Source: Enhygromyxa salina
GTDB lineage: Bacteria; Myxococcota_A; Polyangia; Nannocystales; Nannocystaceae
NCBI RefSeq assembly: GCF_000737335.2
Contig: NZ_JMCC02000052.1
Span: forward strand, 19,566-83,565
DNA length: 64,000 nucleotides
Direction: 5' to 3'
Below, piece after piece: positions 27,601-34,305 of the stretch. Numbering within the stretch: the stretch's first letter is position 1; each line of letters begins with the position of its first letter. The position numbers and the translations under genes were made by a program. A model generated the notes under the pieces. The model was not told where the DNA came from and did no database searches. It was given only the letters and a program-made list of their open reading frames with translations.

Positions 27601-29112
27601 GAGGCCGAAGAGCTCGACGCGATCTACCACTGCGGAGCGGCCGTCAATTTCGCCCAGCCCTACGAGCTGCAGCGCGGGCCCAACATCGAAGGCACGCGCT
27701 CGCTGATCGAGCTGGCCTGCGCCCAGCGGCCAACCGCGTTCCACTATGTCTCGACGATCGGGGTGCTGGTCGGCGCTGGCTGTCTCGCGCGGGACATGCT
27801 GGACGAAGACACGCTGCCGGGCCCGGGGGCGGCGCTGCCGATCGGCTACCAGCAGAGCAAGTGGGTGGCCGAGCGCTTGGTGCTCGAGGCCGGCGCGCGG
27901 GGGCTGCCGGTGGTCGTGTATCGGCCGGGAACGATCGGGCCGCACTCCACGACTGGCTGCCACAACCCCGATGATCTGTTCATGCTGCTGCTGCGCGCGT
28001 CGGATCGCCTGCGCTGCCTGCCGGACATCCGCGACGTCGACATCGCCCCGGTCGACTGGATCGTCTCGATGATCGTCGGGGTCTCGGTTGCTGGAACTGG
28101 TTCTGGTTCTGGGTATGGGCCTGGTTCGGGCTTGGGCGACACGCGCGGCCGGATCCTGCACTTGGTCAACCCCGCGCCGGTCTCGATCGCGCAGATGCAC
28201 GAGTGGTACGAGCTCAGCGGCAGCGGCATGCGCATTCGTGACTTCGAGGGCTGGCTCGACGCCGTTCGGGCCGATCTTGGCGACGACCCCAACCACCCGC
28301 TCTCGGCCCTGCGCGCGATCCTTGGCAGCGAGACCGGGCGAGAATTTTGTCGGCTCGTGAATCTCGCCCCGCGCACGGATGCCCGTCGCGCGACGCAGCT
28401 AGCGACGCAGCTCGAGCTGCCGTGTCCACCGCTGGACGCCGCCCAAATGATCCGCTGGGATCGCAAGCTGCGGGCGGCGGGGCTGCTCGAGGATCGGCTC
28501 GACGAGGCCGGCGTCCCGGCCAGGTACATGTGGTTTCGCGAGCACTTGGTCGGCGGCGGCACCGGCCCCGACGGCGCCCGCACAACCCTCGAGCTCGACT
28601 TCCTCGCGTCGGTCACCAGCTTGCGGCAGCTGCTCGATGATCGCCGCATCGACGTCTCGGGACGGGTCCTGTGCCCGGCCCTGCACCCCGCGCCGCTGCA
28701 CGTCCGCGAGGGGCACTGGTGGGTCCGGCCCAACTCCGGGCTTGGCCGCGCGAGCTCGAGCGAGGCTACGCTGATGCGGATCCGCGTCGAGTTGGTCGAC
28801 GAAGACGGCCGCGAGCTGTGGCTCGAGGGGCACAAGGTCGCGCGGCCCCGGTTTGATCTGTGGCGGCAGAGCCGGACCTTCGAGCTCGAGCTGGGCGACG
28901 CGAGCGGCAGCCTGATCTCTGGCCAAGCCGAGGTCGAGGGCAAGACCTGGGTCGAGGACCAAGTCTACAGCGTCGACTTTCACCCGGACGTGCCCGAGGC
29001 CGAGCGTCGCCGCGCGCGCTTGTTGTACCTCGCGTGGCTCGGCGGCAACATCGGGCGGACCTTCTACGATCTCGCGCTGCGGCTCGGGATCTCGGTGGTG
29101 TCGGGCAAATGA
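21670..29112 (+). CDS. Megasynthase: FAAL-ACP-C-FkbH-ACP-thioester reductase
   Basis: 2480 residues from GTG 21670 (GAGGG upstream; an in-frame GTG at 21643 is an alternative). Order: fatty acyl-AMP ligase 1-590 (YTSGSTGEPK at 171-180, PLYHDMG, KTSSGKLRR); carrier protein with LGADS, Ser652; condensation domain about 690-1140 with HHLVSD (His856-Asp861); FkbH-like HAD domain about 1160-1740 with DADNT (Asp1344, Asp1346) and TNQFNLRKR; second carrier with AGASSLTA, Ser1789; reductase 1890-2270 with TGVTGFVG and Tyr2060/Lys2064; C-terminal beta domain 2290-2480. FAAL loads a fatty acid, FkbH loads a glyceryl unit from 1,3-bisphosphoglycerate, C joins them, and the NAD(P)H domain releases an aldehyde or alcohol. 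Gly/Pro-rich loops interrupt FAAL and reductase. Confidence 0.88.
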   Translation: MSRTPQTLADLLEMRAVSHPSEGYSFLLGADADGPRAQLSYAQLYARARTVAAMLDAAGARGERVMLVFGPGLEFIVGLFACLLSGAVAVPVYPPNPSRLYKTLPLLEAIATDAQARFGLTSADLMEMTRAVAQLSEGLAKLEWLSTSDAGGASDWTASTLEPSQLAFLQYTSGSTGEPKGVMLSHANLLHNEAMIQAGFAQRSRQRVVGWLPLYHDMGLIGNVINPMWVGGSALLLSPISFLKRPMLWLEAISSFRGRTSGGPNFAYDLCVDRLAVDRVETAELENLDLSCWEVAFNGAEPVRAATMRRFAKAFAPAGLDARALFPCYGLAESTLAVTAVSVGTGPNVLHANRAALERGRAETSNADPGPTPGPTPGPAGGPNPADWVELVSSGRPLPGSEVAIVDPELLCVLDDAVVGEICVRGSHVAGGYWGRPVLSRAIFGLELVGDPSGPWLRTGDLGFMRDGELFVCGRRKDLLIVRGRNLHPHDLERAIGDAHAQVRPGCVVAFATEHDGLEEVVIIVEVRDGTPSDRYQAILSTAREVLADGFGVRPLDVLLVTPHTLPKTSSGKLRRSAAREAWLAGRLEPLAHSDGQDLAAQASQTSGPGKADQSDPPRDIVEARVLDICAEVLGHPGLTRTDDFFKLGADSVAIASMTAKLEVMLGREVTLGAVFDAPSVAGLAVWLREEGYDTTQLRARELPLTPDMHRLLRVASGAGGLPADTLYLAAAFSLRVGGTDGMDSWAETWGAGRSKSEADVVAALEVGLQAFAARHAALRTSFVLDSLDQPNVMCQRIAANVEITLEREPLAGLDEFEAVYAEQVRRPIPLDQAPLWRFVLLEHPGAEPVLCVVAHHLVSDHASFRVLVNELEADLHGDARVPGPPDDGALTRLATLELGDPGDALEAESFAGIEPLSFVNFTGRSPDAGYAAKSVFVELDPAIHAGVDALARSLGVLPAALGFAVLQLLLHRVCGVERFVVGVPVDQRIALGSPDAVGYFGVPVPIACRVNASDTPRVLARRSQGQLRRAMDSPGLPVSLSASLERALGCVPGVPLLQVLFNVLPANEHARGASLRRLPIGPVSMDIDLSLSLVRGPQGGAIELHHRADVLDREGSRQFVEAYVELLSTLARDVDTPLSHHAWPTCCPAAPTRRRIALAATFTAEPMIPIIVGWGRLFEIPFEVEPEPYAQVIQPLLDPASALRSEDVVARVLLVRLVDVFRARDVPPGLDDYRDWCADLLDAVREAASAGLMIIGLPPSDASEDLLELERELGEGLAAISGVRVLGPQAMLAALRVDALFDTQADALAHVPFTSPAYAAFATAIVRELWRHDRQLLKLVAVDADNTLWSGVVGEDGPAGLDPAPFASLHQRLRECRAAGVLLAIVSNNDPDLVRAALERPELPNAEDFIAIEGGWDSKAARLINLAERLSLGVDSFCFLDDNEVEVAAMRDACPEALAFVLPKRQLAVASKDAAGSGAGFVERLWALDVDARTQADLERPRRYAEERARRSSRRAGQGHLEFVRSLELSVVARPVERHLERAAQLSARTNQFNLRKRPRTADELASEIGQPDVRATVIEVHDRFGDYGIVGLVVARLRHVELVVETLLLSCRVLGRGVELELLKWLAEQADELGAATVRFLAEPSPRNTPARRFVRRVGDAGAGELVEGIGGGLELRIATAGLRTIGLSALLERVEHAAGDSTSRRLDIDRRLEAKRLGWIASELVSGEDVLRAFGIRWLQPGVGSASSQSEAGSALAREIAARMAALLHLGQFDVDADFLAAGASSLTAVELLADLRRELGLGLTLDDLVIAPSARALASVAAGTLDAGQPAREVPLPERMATDAQLDPTIFPAGAGTAGATWTGTADRAGIGAGFAAGYAARSGSTTALRRVLLTGVTGFVGAHLLFELLRQTDATVVCLIRARDAEHAWERLRAAIERVELPWSMALRRRVEVQPGDLTAARLGLGGDSWRREAEELDAIYHCGAAVNFAQPYELQRGPNIEGTRSLIELACAQRPTAFHYVSTIGVLVGAGCLARDMLDEDTLPGPGAALPIGYQQSKWVAERLVLEAGARGLPVVVYRPGTIGPHSTTGCHNPDDLFMLLLRASDRLRCLPDIRDVDIAPVDWIVSMIVGVSVAGTGSGSGYGPGSGLGDTRGRILHLVNPAPVSIAQMHEWYELSGSGMRIRDFEGWLDAVRADLGDDPNHPLSALRAILGSETGREFCRLVNLAPRTDARRATQLATQLELPCPPLDAAQMIRWDRKLRAAGLLEDRLDEAGVPARYMWFREHLVGGGTGPDGARTTLELDFLASVTSLRQLLDDRRIDVSGRVLCPALHPAPLHVREGHWWVRPNSGLGRASSSEATLMRIRVELVDEDGRELWLEGHKVARPRFDLWRQSRTFELELGDASGSLISGQAEVEGKTWVEDQVYSVDFHPDVPEAERRRARLLYLAWLGGNIGRTFYDLALRLGISVVSGK

Positions 29113-30239
29113 TCGCGCTTCGTCCCTTGATCGCCGACGTCGACGCGGAGCTGCGCGAGCTCCCGTTGGTGACCGACGACGGGCTCACGCTGGGCCTGAC
29201 CCGGTTTCGCCGGGGTCCAAGCGATCGCAGCGTGCTGCTGATCCACGGGCTCACGACCTCGACCGACATGTTCGTGATGCCCGAGCACGACAACCTGGTC
29301 GAGTCGCTGCTCGACGCGGGCTGGGGCGACGTGTGGTCGGTCGACTGGCGCGGCAGCTTTCGCCTGCCCTACAACACCGACGCGCGCGGGTTCAACGTCG
29401 ACGACGTCGCGCTCTACGATCTTCCGGCTGCGCTCGCGGCGGTGCGCCGCCACAACGGCGGTCGCCCGGTCGCCGTGATCGCGCACTGCGTCGGGGCGCT
29501 GGCGCTGAGCATGACGATCGCGGCCAAGCTCGCCGGGCCGCTCGCGGGCGTCGTCGCCAACTCGACCTTCTTGACCCCCAACTTGCCCGAGCCGTCGCGG
29601 CTCAAGCTCTCGCTGCTCCCAAGCGTGCTCGAGCGGATGCTGCCCGAGGGCTACATCCCCATGGATCTGGCCCAGGTCGGGCTGTTGTCGCGCCGCGCCG
29701 CGCTGTTTGCGGTCGCGGCGGCTGGCTCGACCTGCAAGGATCCGACCTGCCAGATGATCTCGTTCGCGTGGGGCTCCAGCCTGGGGATCGGGCCTGGGTT
29801 TGGGACCGGCAGCCGGGCCGGGGAGTCGGCGCTGTTCGAGCACCGCAACCTGCACCCTGCTACGCACGCGCGCCTGCGAGAGCTGTTTGGGCCGGCGCCG
29901 CTGAGCTTCTATGCGCACCTGCGCAAGATGGCCAGCGAGCGCGCCGTGGTCCGCCACGACCTCGCCGACGCCCGCTACGATCGCCTGCCCCGCAGCGCTC
30001 TCGATGCGCTAGACGACTGGAACACGCCCTTGCTGTTGGTCGACGGCGTGCTCAACCGGGTGTGGACGGGCTCGCTGGCGCTGTGCCACGGCTACCTCGC
30101 GGATCGTCACCCGCACATCGACGCGACGCTGATCGAGATCCCCGGCTACGGCCACCAAGACACCTTCATTGGCCGGGCCTCCGCGCTGGATGTGTACCCG
30201 CGCATGATCTCGTGGCTCGACGAACACCTGCCGCCGTGA
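29109..30239 (+). CDS. Alpha/beta hydrolase with Cys nucleophile
   Basis: 376 residues, ATG overlapping the megasynthase stop (ATGA). LLIHGLTTSTDMFVMPEH at 44-60 forms the oxyanion loop. The nucleophile elbow reads IAHCVGAL, so Cys127 replaces Ser; the acid is in LLVDGVLN and the His in GYGHQD near the C-terminus. The protein resembles the hydrolase found fused or adjacent to mycobacterial GMC/cholesterol-oxidase-like proteins, which keep the same AHCxG and GYGHQD. It could hydrolyse or transfer the acyl product, or edit the carrier proteins. A Gly-rich insertion (GIGPGFGTGSRAG) recalls the loops in the megasynthase. Confidence 0.8.
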   Translation: MIALRPLIADVDAELRELPLVTDDGLTLGLTRFRRGPSDRSVLLIHGLTTSTDMFVMPEHDNLVESLLDAGWGDVWSVDWRGSFRLPYNTDARGFNVDDVALYDLPAALAAVRRHNGGRPVAVIAHCVGALALSMTIAAKLAGPLAGVVANSTFLTPNLPEPSRLKLSLLPSVLERMLPEGYIPMDLAQVGLLSRRAALFAVAAAGSTCKDPTCQMISFAWGSSLGIGPGFGTGSRAGESALFEHRNLHPATHARLRELFGPAPLSFYAHLRKMASERAVVRHDLADARYDRLPRSALDALDDWNTPLLLVDGVLNRVWTGSLALCHGYLADRHPHIDATLIEIPGYGHQDTFIGRASALDVYPRMISWLDEHLPP

Positions 30240-30247
30240 CCCTGGAT

Positions 30248-30955
30248 CTACTGGGGCGCAGGTTGGTCCATCCAGGCTTGGGCAGCGCGGGTGTCGACGC
30301 CGCTGTGACGCAGCCCTGGAAACACGACCTCGGTCATGCACTCCACGAACACCTGTCGTCGGATCGCGCGGGGGAGGCCGCCGAGCCCGTCGAGCTGATC
30401 GCCCGCGCCGGGGCCATCCGCGAACAGCTCGTTGGTGTCCAAGGTCCCGCGCAGGATCGCTGGCAGCCGCGGGCCCAGCCACGCCACGCTGCTCTGCTTG
30501 GCCTCGTGCGCCAGGTGGATCCAGCCCAGCCGCGCGTGCTGGACCTCGTCGCGGACGATCTCGTGGACGACGGCGCGGACCTGCGGATCCTCGGCGCGAT
30601 CCTGGATCTGCAAGAGCAGGGCGGTGCTCAGTGACTCGGTCACACACGACATGCTCACGATCTCGTAGAGCAGCTGCTGGCGCGGCGCGGCCAGGTCGGT
30701 ACGCAGCGGCTTGGCCGGCAGCTCATTGGCGCCCGAGGGGGGACCGCCGAAGTACGCGACCAGCTCGTCGCAGCGGACCTGGTGGCGGCGCTCGTCGTCG
30801 GCCGCGGTGGTGGCGAGCTCGATGACCTGCGCGAGCGCGCCGAACTCGGCGAGCAGCTGCGCGAAGCGGGCGAAACGGGCGGCGGCCTCCAGCTCGGCGT
30901 GGGCGCGCTGTGACCACATGCGCGCGGCGTGGCGCCGACGTCGTTCCTCGATCAT
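30248..30955 (-). CDS. Ferritin-like di-iron protein
   Basis: 235 residues, four-helix type. Metal-ligand pattern: Glu21/Glu23 in HAELEAAARF, Glu55 and His58 in DDERRHQ, Glu107 in VTESLS, Glu137 and His140 in RDEVQHA. This is the two ExxH set of ferritin-like oxygenases (compare AurF-type N-oxygenases and MiaE). It may oxidise a cluster intermediate. It is the only minus-strand gene in the cluster and converges on the hydrolase with 8 bp between stops; it faces away from the radical SAM operon, sharing an 80-bp promoter region. Confidence 0.72.
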   Translation of the reverse strand: MIEERRRRHAARMWSQRAHAELEAAARFARFAQLLAEFGALAQVIELATTAADDERRHQVRCDELVAYFGGPPSGANELPAKPLRTDLAAPRQQLLYEIVSMSCVTESLSTALLLQIQDRAEDPQVRAVVHEIVRDEVQHARLGWIHLAHEAKQSSVAWLGPRLPAILRGTLDTNELFADGPGAGDQLDGLGGLPRAIRRQVFVECMTEVVFPGLRHSGVDTRAAQAWMDQPAPQ

Positions 30956-31037
30956 GGCGAGAGTCTATCGACCGGGTGCCCGGCCTGCTGCGGGGTCCGA
31001 CGACACGCGGGCCATAACTTGTTAGAGTTTTGCCTGC

Positions 31038-32714
31038 GTGCAGCGGCGAATCGTACTGGTTGCGGTGGATGCGCAGTGGCGCGATCCCAACGGGACCTTC
31101 TTCTCGTTCTCATACGGCATCGAGAAGCTGCGCGCGGCGATCGTCAGCGCCCCGGATCTGGCCGACACAGAGATCCTGCTGCTCGATCTGCTGAGCGGCG
31201 ACGCGGATCACTTCTTCGAGGCCGTGCGCGCGTTCCAGCCCACGCTGGTCGGGCTCTCGACCTACGTGTGGTCGCTGAACATCTTCGCCGAGCTGACCCG
31301 GCGGCTGCGCGAGCACCAGCCAGATCTGGTGATCGTCGCGGGTGGGCCTTCGGCGCGGCGATCCGTGCTGGATCTGCCCCAGTACCACCCGCTGCGCGAT
31401 CGCGTTGACGCGGTGATCCCCGGCGAGGGTGAAGAGGTCATTCGTCAGCTGGTCCGTCACCACCAGGAGCCCGACTGGCGCAAGCGGGTTGGGGGGCTGC
31501 AGTTCCCCACGCGCGGGCTGTGGCGCAGCAGCGAAGCCAGCGATCGTCCGGCGATCAACGAGTACCCCTCGCCGTATCAGCTGGACTTGGCGCCGCTGCG
31601 CAAGACCGGCTACGTCGAGACCTTTCGGGGCTGCCCGATTCACTGCGCGTTTTGCCAATGGGGCGAGCAAAAGTCCGATCGGGTCCATGACGCTAAGTAC
31701 CTGCAGGCTCACCTCGAGGGTCTGCGCCGGGCCAACGTGCCCAACGTGTTCTTTCTCGACGCCGCGTTCAACCTGAGCCCGCGCGCGTTTCGGGCCCTGG
31801 TCGCGGCCGAGGACGAGGTCGGGGTCCTCGCGGACTCGATCGTTCACGGTCACCTGTACCCAACCTTCCTCGAGGATCACCACCTCGAATTCTTCGATCG
31901 GATCAAGCAGGTCCAAGCCAGCATCGGGATCCAGAGCTTCGACGTAGATGTGCTCGAGCGCCTGGGTCGGCCGTTCGACGTCGCGCGCTTCGAGAAGGTG
32001 CTCGGGCGCATTCGTGGCCGGCTGAACTTCGACATCGAGCTGATCTTTGGGCTGCCCGGCGACCGGCCCGACTCGTTCCGTCGCACGGTCGAGCGCTCGC
32101 TCGAGCTCGGCGACACGGTCAAGGCGTTCAAGTGCCTGGTCCTGCCCGACGCGCTGCTCGAGCGCGCCGCGGATCTGTCGATCGAGTATGACCCGGAGAC
32201 CTTTCAGATCCTCTCGTGCGAGGGCTGGACCGCCGACGATCTCGCGCGGGAGTGGGAGTGGCTCTACGATCTCGCGTCCCAGGCCGATCGCCCGATCCTC
32301 AATGACGACTGGGTGGGCTTCGCGATCACCACCCAGACCGGCGACGCCCAGGCACATGGCGGCGATCATGCCCGCCGGGCTGACGGAGCGGGCCGGAGCA
32401 TCGAGCTCACGAGCGCCAAGCTGCCAGATCCTGCGCTGAGCCAGCTGCGCGACGCGATCGCCCAGCTGGCCGCCGGCTGGGGGCTCGAGGCCGTTCGCGG
32501 CGAGCGGGGCGGCGTGTTCTTCGATCTGCACGGGCCGCAGGGCGCGGTCGTGCTCGAGGTCGTGCGCCTCGAGCAGGGCGCCCGCTACTTCGCCGAGCGC
32601 GACGGCTTGGCCTACTCGCACCGTGGCCCGGTCGATCGGGCCAGCTCGCCGGGCTTGCGGCGGGTCATTGATCTGGTCCACGCCGAGGCGCTCAGCCTGG
32701 TGGCGGCGTCCTGA
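31038..32714 (+). CDS. B12-binding-domain radical SAM enzyme
   Basis: 558 residues from GTG 31038. N-terminal Rossmann-like cobalamin domain (VGLSTYVWSLNIF, VIVAGGPSA, VIPGEGEEV) without the DxHxxG base-off His. The [4Fe-4S] site is CPIHCAFC (Cys199, Cys203, Cys206) with W after, followed by a TIM-barrel core (FLDAAFNLSPR, IGIQSFD, IELIFGLPGD). A C-terminal 130-residue extension has no clear motif. Such enzymes methylate unactivated carbons or form rings. First gene of a tight operon 31038-36062; 8 bp separate it from the first PhyH-like gene. Confidence 0.85.
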   Translation: MQRRIVLVAVDAQWRDPNGTFFSFSYGIEKLRAAIVSAPDLADTEILLLDLLSGDADHFFEAVRAFQPTLVGLSTYVWSLNIFAELTRRLREHQPDLVIVAGGPSARRSVLDLPQYHPLRDRVDAVIPGEGEEVIRQLVRHHQEPDWRKRVGGLQFPTRGLWRSSEASDRPAINEYPSPYQLDLAPLRKTGYVETFRGCPIHCAFCQWGEQKSDRVHDAKYLQAHLEGLRRANVPNVFFLDAAFNLSPRAFRALVAAEDEVGVLADSIVHGHLYPTFLEDHHLEFFDRIKQVQASIGIQSFDVDVLERLGRPFDVARFEKVLGRIRGRLNFDIELIFGLPGDRPDSFRRTVERSLELGDTVKAFKCLVLPDALLERAADLSIEYDPETFQILSCEGWTADDLAREWEWLYDLASQADRPILNDDWVGFAITTQTGDAQAHGGDHARRADGAGRSIELTSAKLPDPALSQLRDAIAQLAAGWGLEAVRGERGGVFFDLHGPQGAVVLEVVRLEQGARYFAERDGLAYSHRGPVDRASSPGLRRVIDLVHAEALSLVAAS

Positions 32715-32722
32715 GGTAGCCC

Positions 32723-33529
32723 GTGGATCAGCTGCAAGTCACGGCGAGCTCGCGGCAACTGGTCGAGCGCGGGTTCGCGGTGCTGCCCGGTCGCTACGGC
32801 GCGGACAAGGTCGCGCGGATCCGCGGGGCGCTCGCGCAGGTCTACCACCAGCTCCACGATCCGCCGCTGTGGTCGGACCAGCCGCGCTGGCTCAGCGACG
32901 ACCTCGAGGTCTCGGGCACGGGCTTGGTCATCCACAAGCTGCTCAAGCTGTACCCCGCGCTGCACCGCGACATGCTCGAGGACGATGTCGTGGAGATCCT
33001 GCGCGGCGCGCTTGGCCGCGACATGCAGCTCGAGTTCGCGGGCGCGGTGGTCACCAACCACACCCGGCCGTTCTTCAAGTGGCACAATCACGTTGGGGGG
33101 ATCGAGGACGAAAAATTTCGTCGCCTCGGTCTGCGCCCGCCGATCGAGGCGCCCGAGCGCGTGGCGATGATCGTCTACCTCGACGAGATGGGCCCCGGCA
33201 CTGGGCAGCTGCTGATCCACCCGCATCGGGTCAGCGGCGCCTCGGGTCCGCCAGGCCCGGTGGAGCAACCCAACTGGGATGGCCGCGTGCAGGTCGTGGG
33301 GCCGCCGGGAACCGTGGTGATGCTGGATCAAACGACCTGGCACGCCGCGCTGCCGCGCACGATCGATCGCGAGCTGCGCTTCTTCTTTGGGCTGTGGTTC
33401 GCGTCCGCGAGCGCGCCCAAGGCCGAGCGGGTCGACGAATCGCTGTTGGCCGTCGACACCCGCGATCCACTCTTGCGGTCGCTGTTGCCCTCGTTGGCGC
33501 CCTCGTCGTCGCCTGGGGGCCCGGCCTGA
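32723..33529 (+). CDS. PhyH-like oxygenase, paralog 1 (HxH motif)
   Basis: 268 residues, GTG start. Double-stranded beta-helix features of phytanoyl-CoA dioxygenase-like enzymes: RPFFKWHNHVGGIEDEKF (His121, His123), YLDEMGPGTGQLLIHP, and TTWHAALP (His207), then RFFFGLWFAS with a likely 2-oxoglutarate Arg. The usual Fe(II) motif HxD/E reads HNH here. Three relatives in this window share W-H-x-H-(V/I)-G-G. It would hydroxylate or otherwise oxidise the cluster product if it binds iron. The stop overlaps the next start (TGATG). Confidence 0.75.
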   Translation: MDQLQVTASSRQLVERGFAVLPGRYGADKVARIRGALAQVYHQLHDPPLWSDQPRWLSDDLEVSGTGLVIHKLLKLYPALHRDMLEDDVVEILRGALGRDMQLEFAGAVVTNHTRPFFKWHNHVGGIEDEKFRRLGLRPPIEAPERVAMIVYLDEMGPGTGQLLIHPHRVSGASGPPGPVEQPNWDGRVQVVGPPGTVVMLDQTTWHAALPRTIDRELRFFFGLWFASASAPKAERVDESLLAVDTRDPLLRSLLPSLAPSSSPGGPA

Positions 33530-34305
33530 TGCTGGACCACGCGGCGCAGCTGCGGGCCAACGGGTACACGCTGCTCGACAGCCTGATCCCCGCGGACGCG
33601 ACCCAGCGCTACGCCGCGGCCTTGCGCGCGCAGTGGCGGCGGCTGGGCGAGCCGGCCTTGGTCTCGCAGGCCGACGTGGTGCTCGAGCCTGGCGTCCACG
33701 TGAGCCCGGTTGGCATGACGTGCGCGGGGATCCTCGAGCGAATCCCCGAGCTCGCGCAGGTCCTGGTCGAGCCGCAGTTGTTGGCGCTGTTCACCGAGCT
33801 GCTTGGGCCGGACTTCGAGCTGGAGTTTGGCGCCGGGGTGGTCAGCGACGAGACCCGCGGGTTCTTCTTTTGGCATCACCACGTCGGGGGCATCGACGCC
33901 GAAGACCTGCGGGGCGCGGGCTACCCCAGCTTCGAGCGGATCGAGCGGCTTGGGTTCACGCTCTACGCCAGTCCGCTCGACGACGCCCACGGGGTGATGC
34001 AGGTGTGGCCGCGCGGGGTCCAGACCAGCACCGCGCCCGCGCACCCGCCCGGGCGCGAGCCGTGGCCCGGCGCCGCCCAAGTGCGCGCGCCGATCGGCTC
34101 GGTTGTCGTGTTCGAGCAAGGCACCTGGCACGCCGTCACGCCCATGACCCATGCTGGGCAGCGCTGCTTCTTTGGCTTCTTCGTCCGCCGCGCCGGTCTG
34201 CCACCGACCAAGCGCCGCGACCCCGGGACCGAGGCCGCGCTCGCCAACAACGCCACGCTCCGGGCCGCCTATGGGGGGCTTCGAGCACACGGGGGGGCGC
34301 CATGA
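33529..34305 (+). CDS. PhyH-like oxygenase, paralog 2 (HxH motif)
   Basis: 258 residues from ATG 33529, overlapping the previous TGA by one base. FFFWHHHVGGIDAEDLRG holds His116 and His118, and GTWHAVTP the distal His. Start and end are shorter and more diverged than in paralog 1. VYASPLDD-type strand lacks the G-x-L-x-I-H-P of the others (LYASPLDDAHGVMQVWP). The gene is locked between paralog 1 and a radical SAM gene, both overlaps 1-4 bp, so the proteins are made together. Confidence 0.75.
   Translation: MLDHAAQLRANGYTLLDSLIPADATQRYAAALRAQWRRLGEPALVSQADVVLEPGVHVSPVGMTCAGILERIPELAQVLVEPQLLALFTELLGPDFELEFGAGVVSDETRGFFFWHHHVGGIDAEDLRGAGYPSFERIERLGFTLYASPLDDAHGVMQVWPRGVQTSTAPAHPPGREPWPGAAQVRAPIGSVVVFEQGTWHAVTPMTHAGQRCFFGFFVRRAGLPPTKRRDPGTEAALANNATLRAAYGGLRAHGGAP

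Noticed and set aside
25963..28296. 777-codon antisense frame
   Set aside because: Same reason; it mirrors FkbH and reductase codons.
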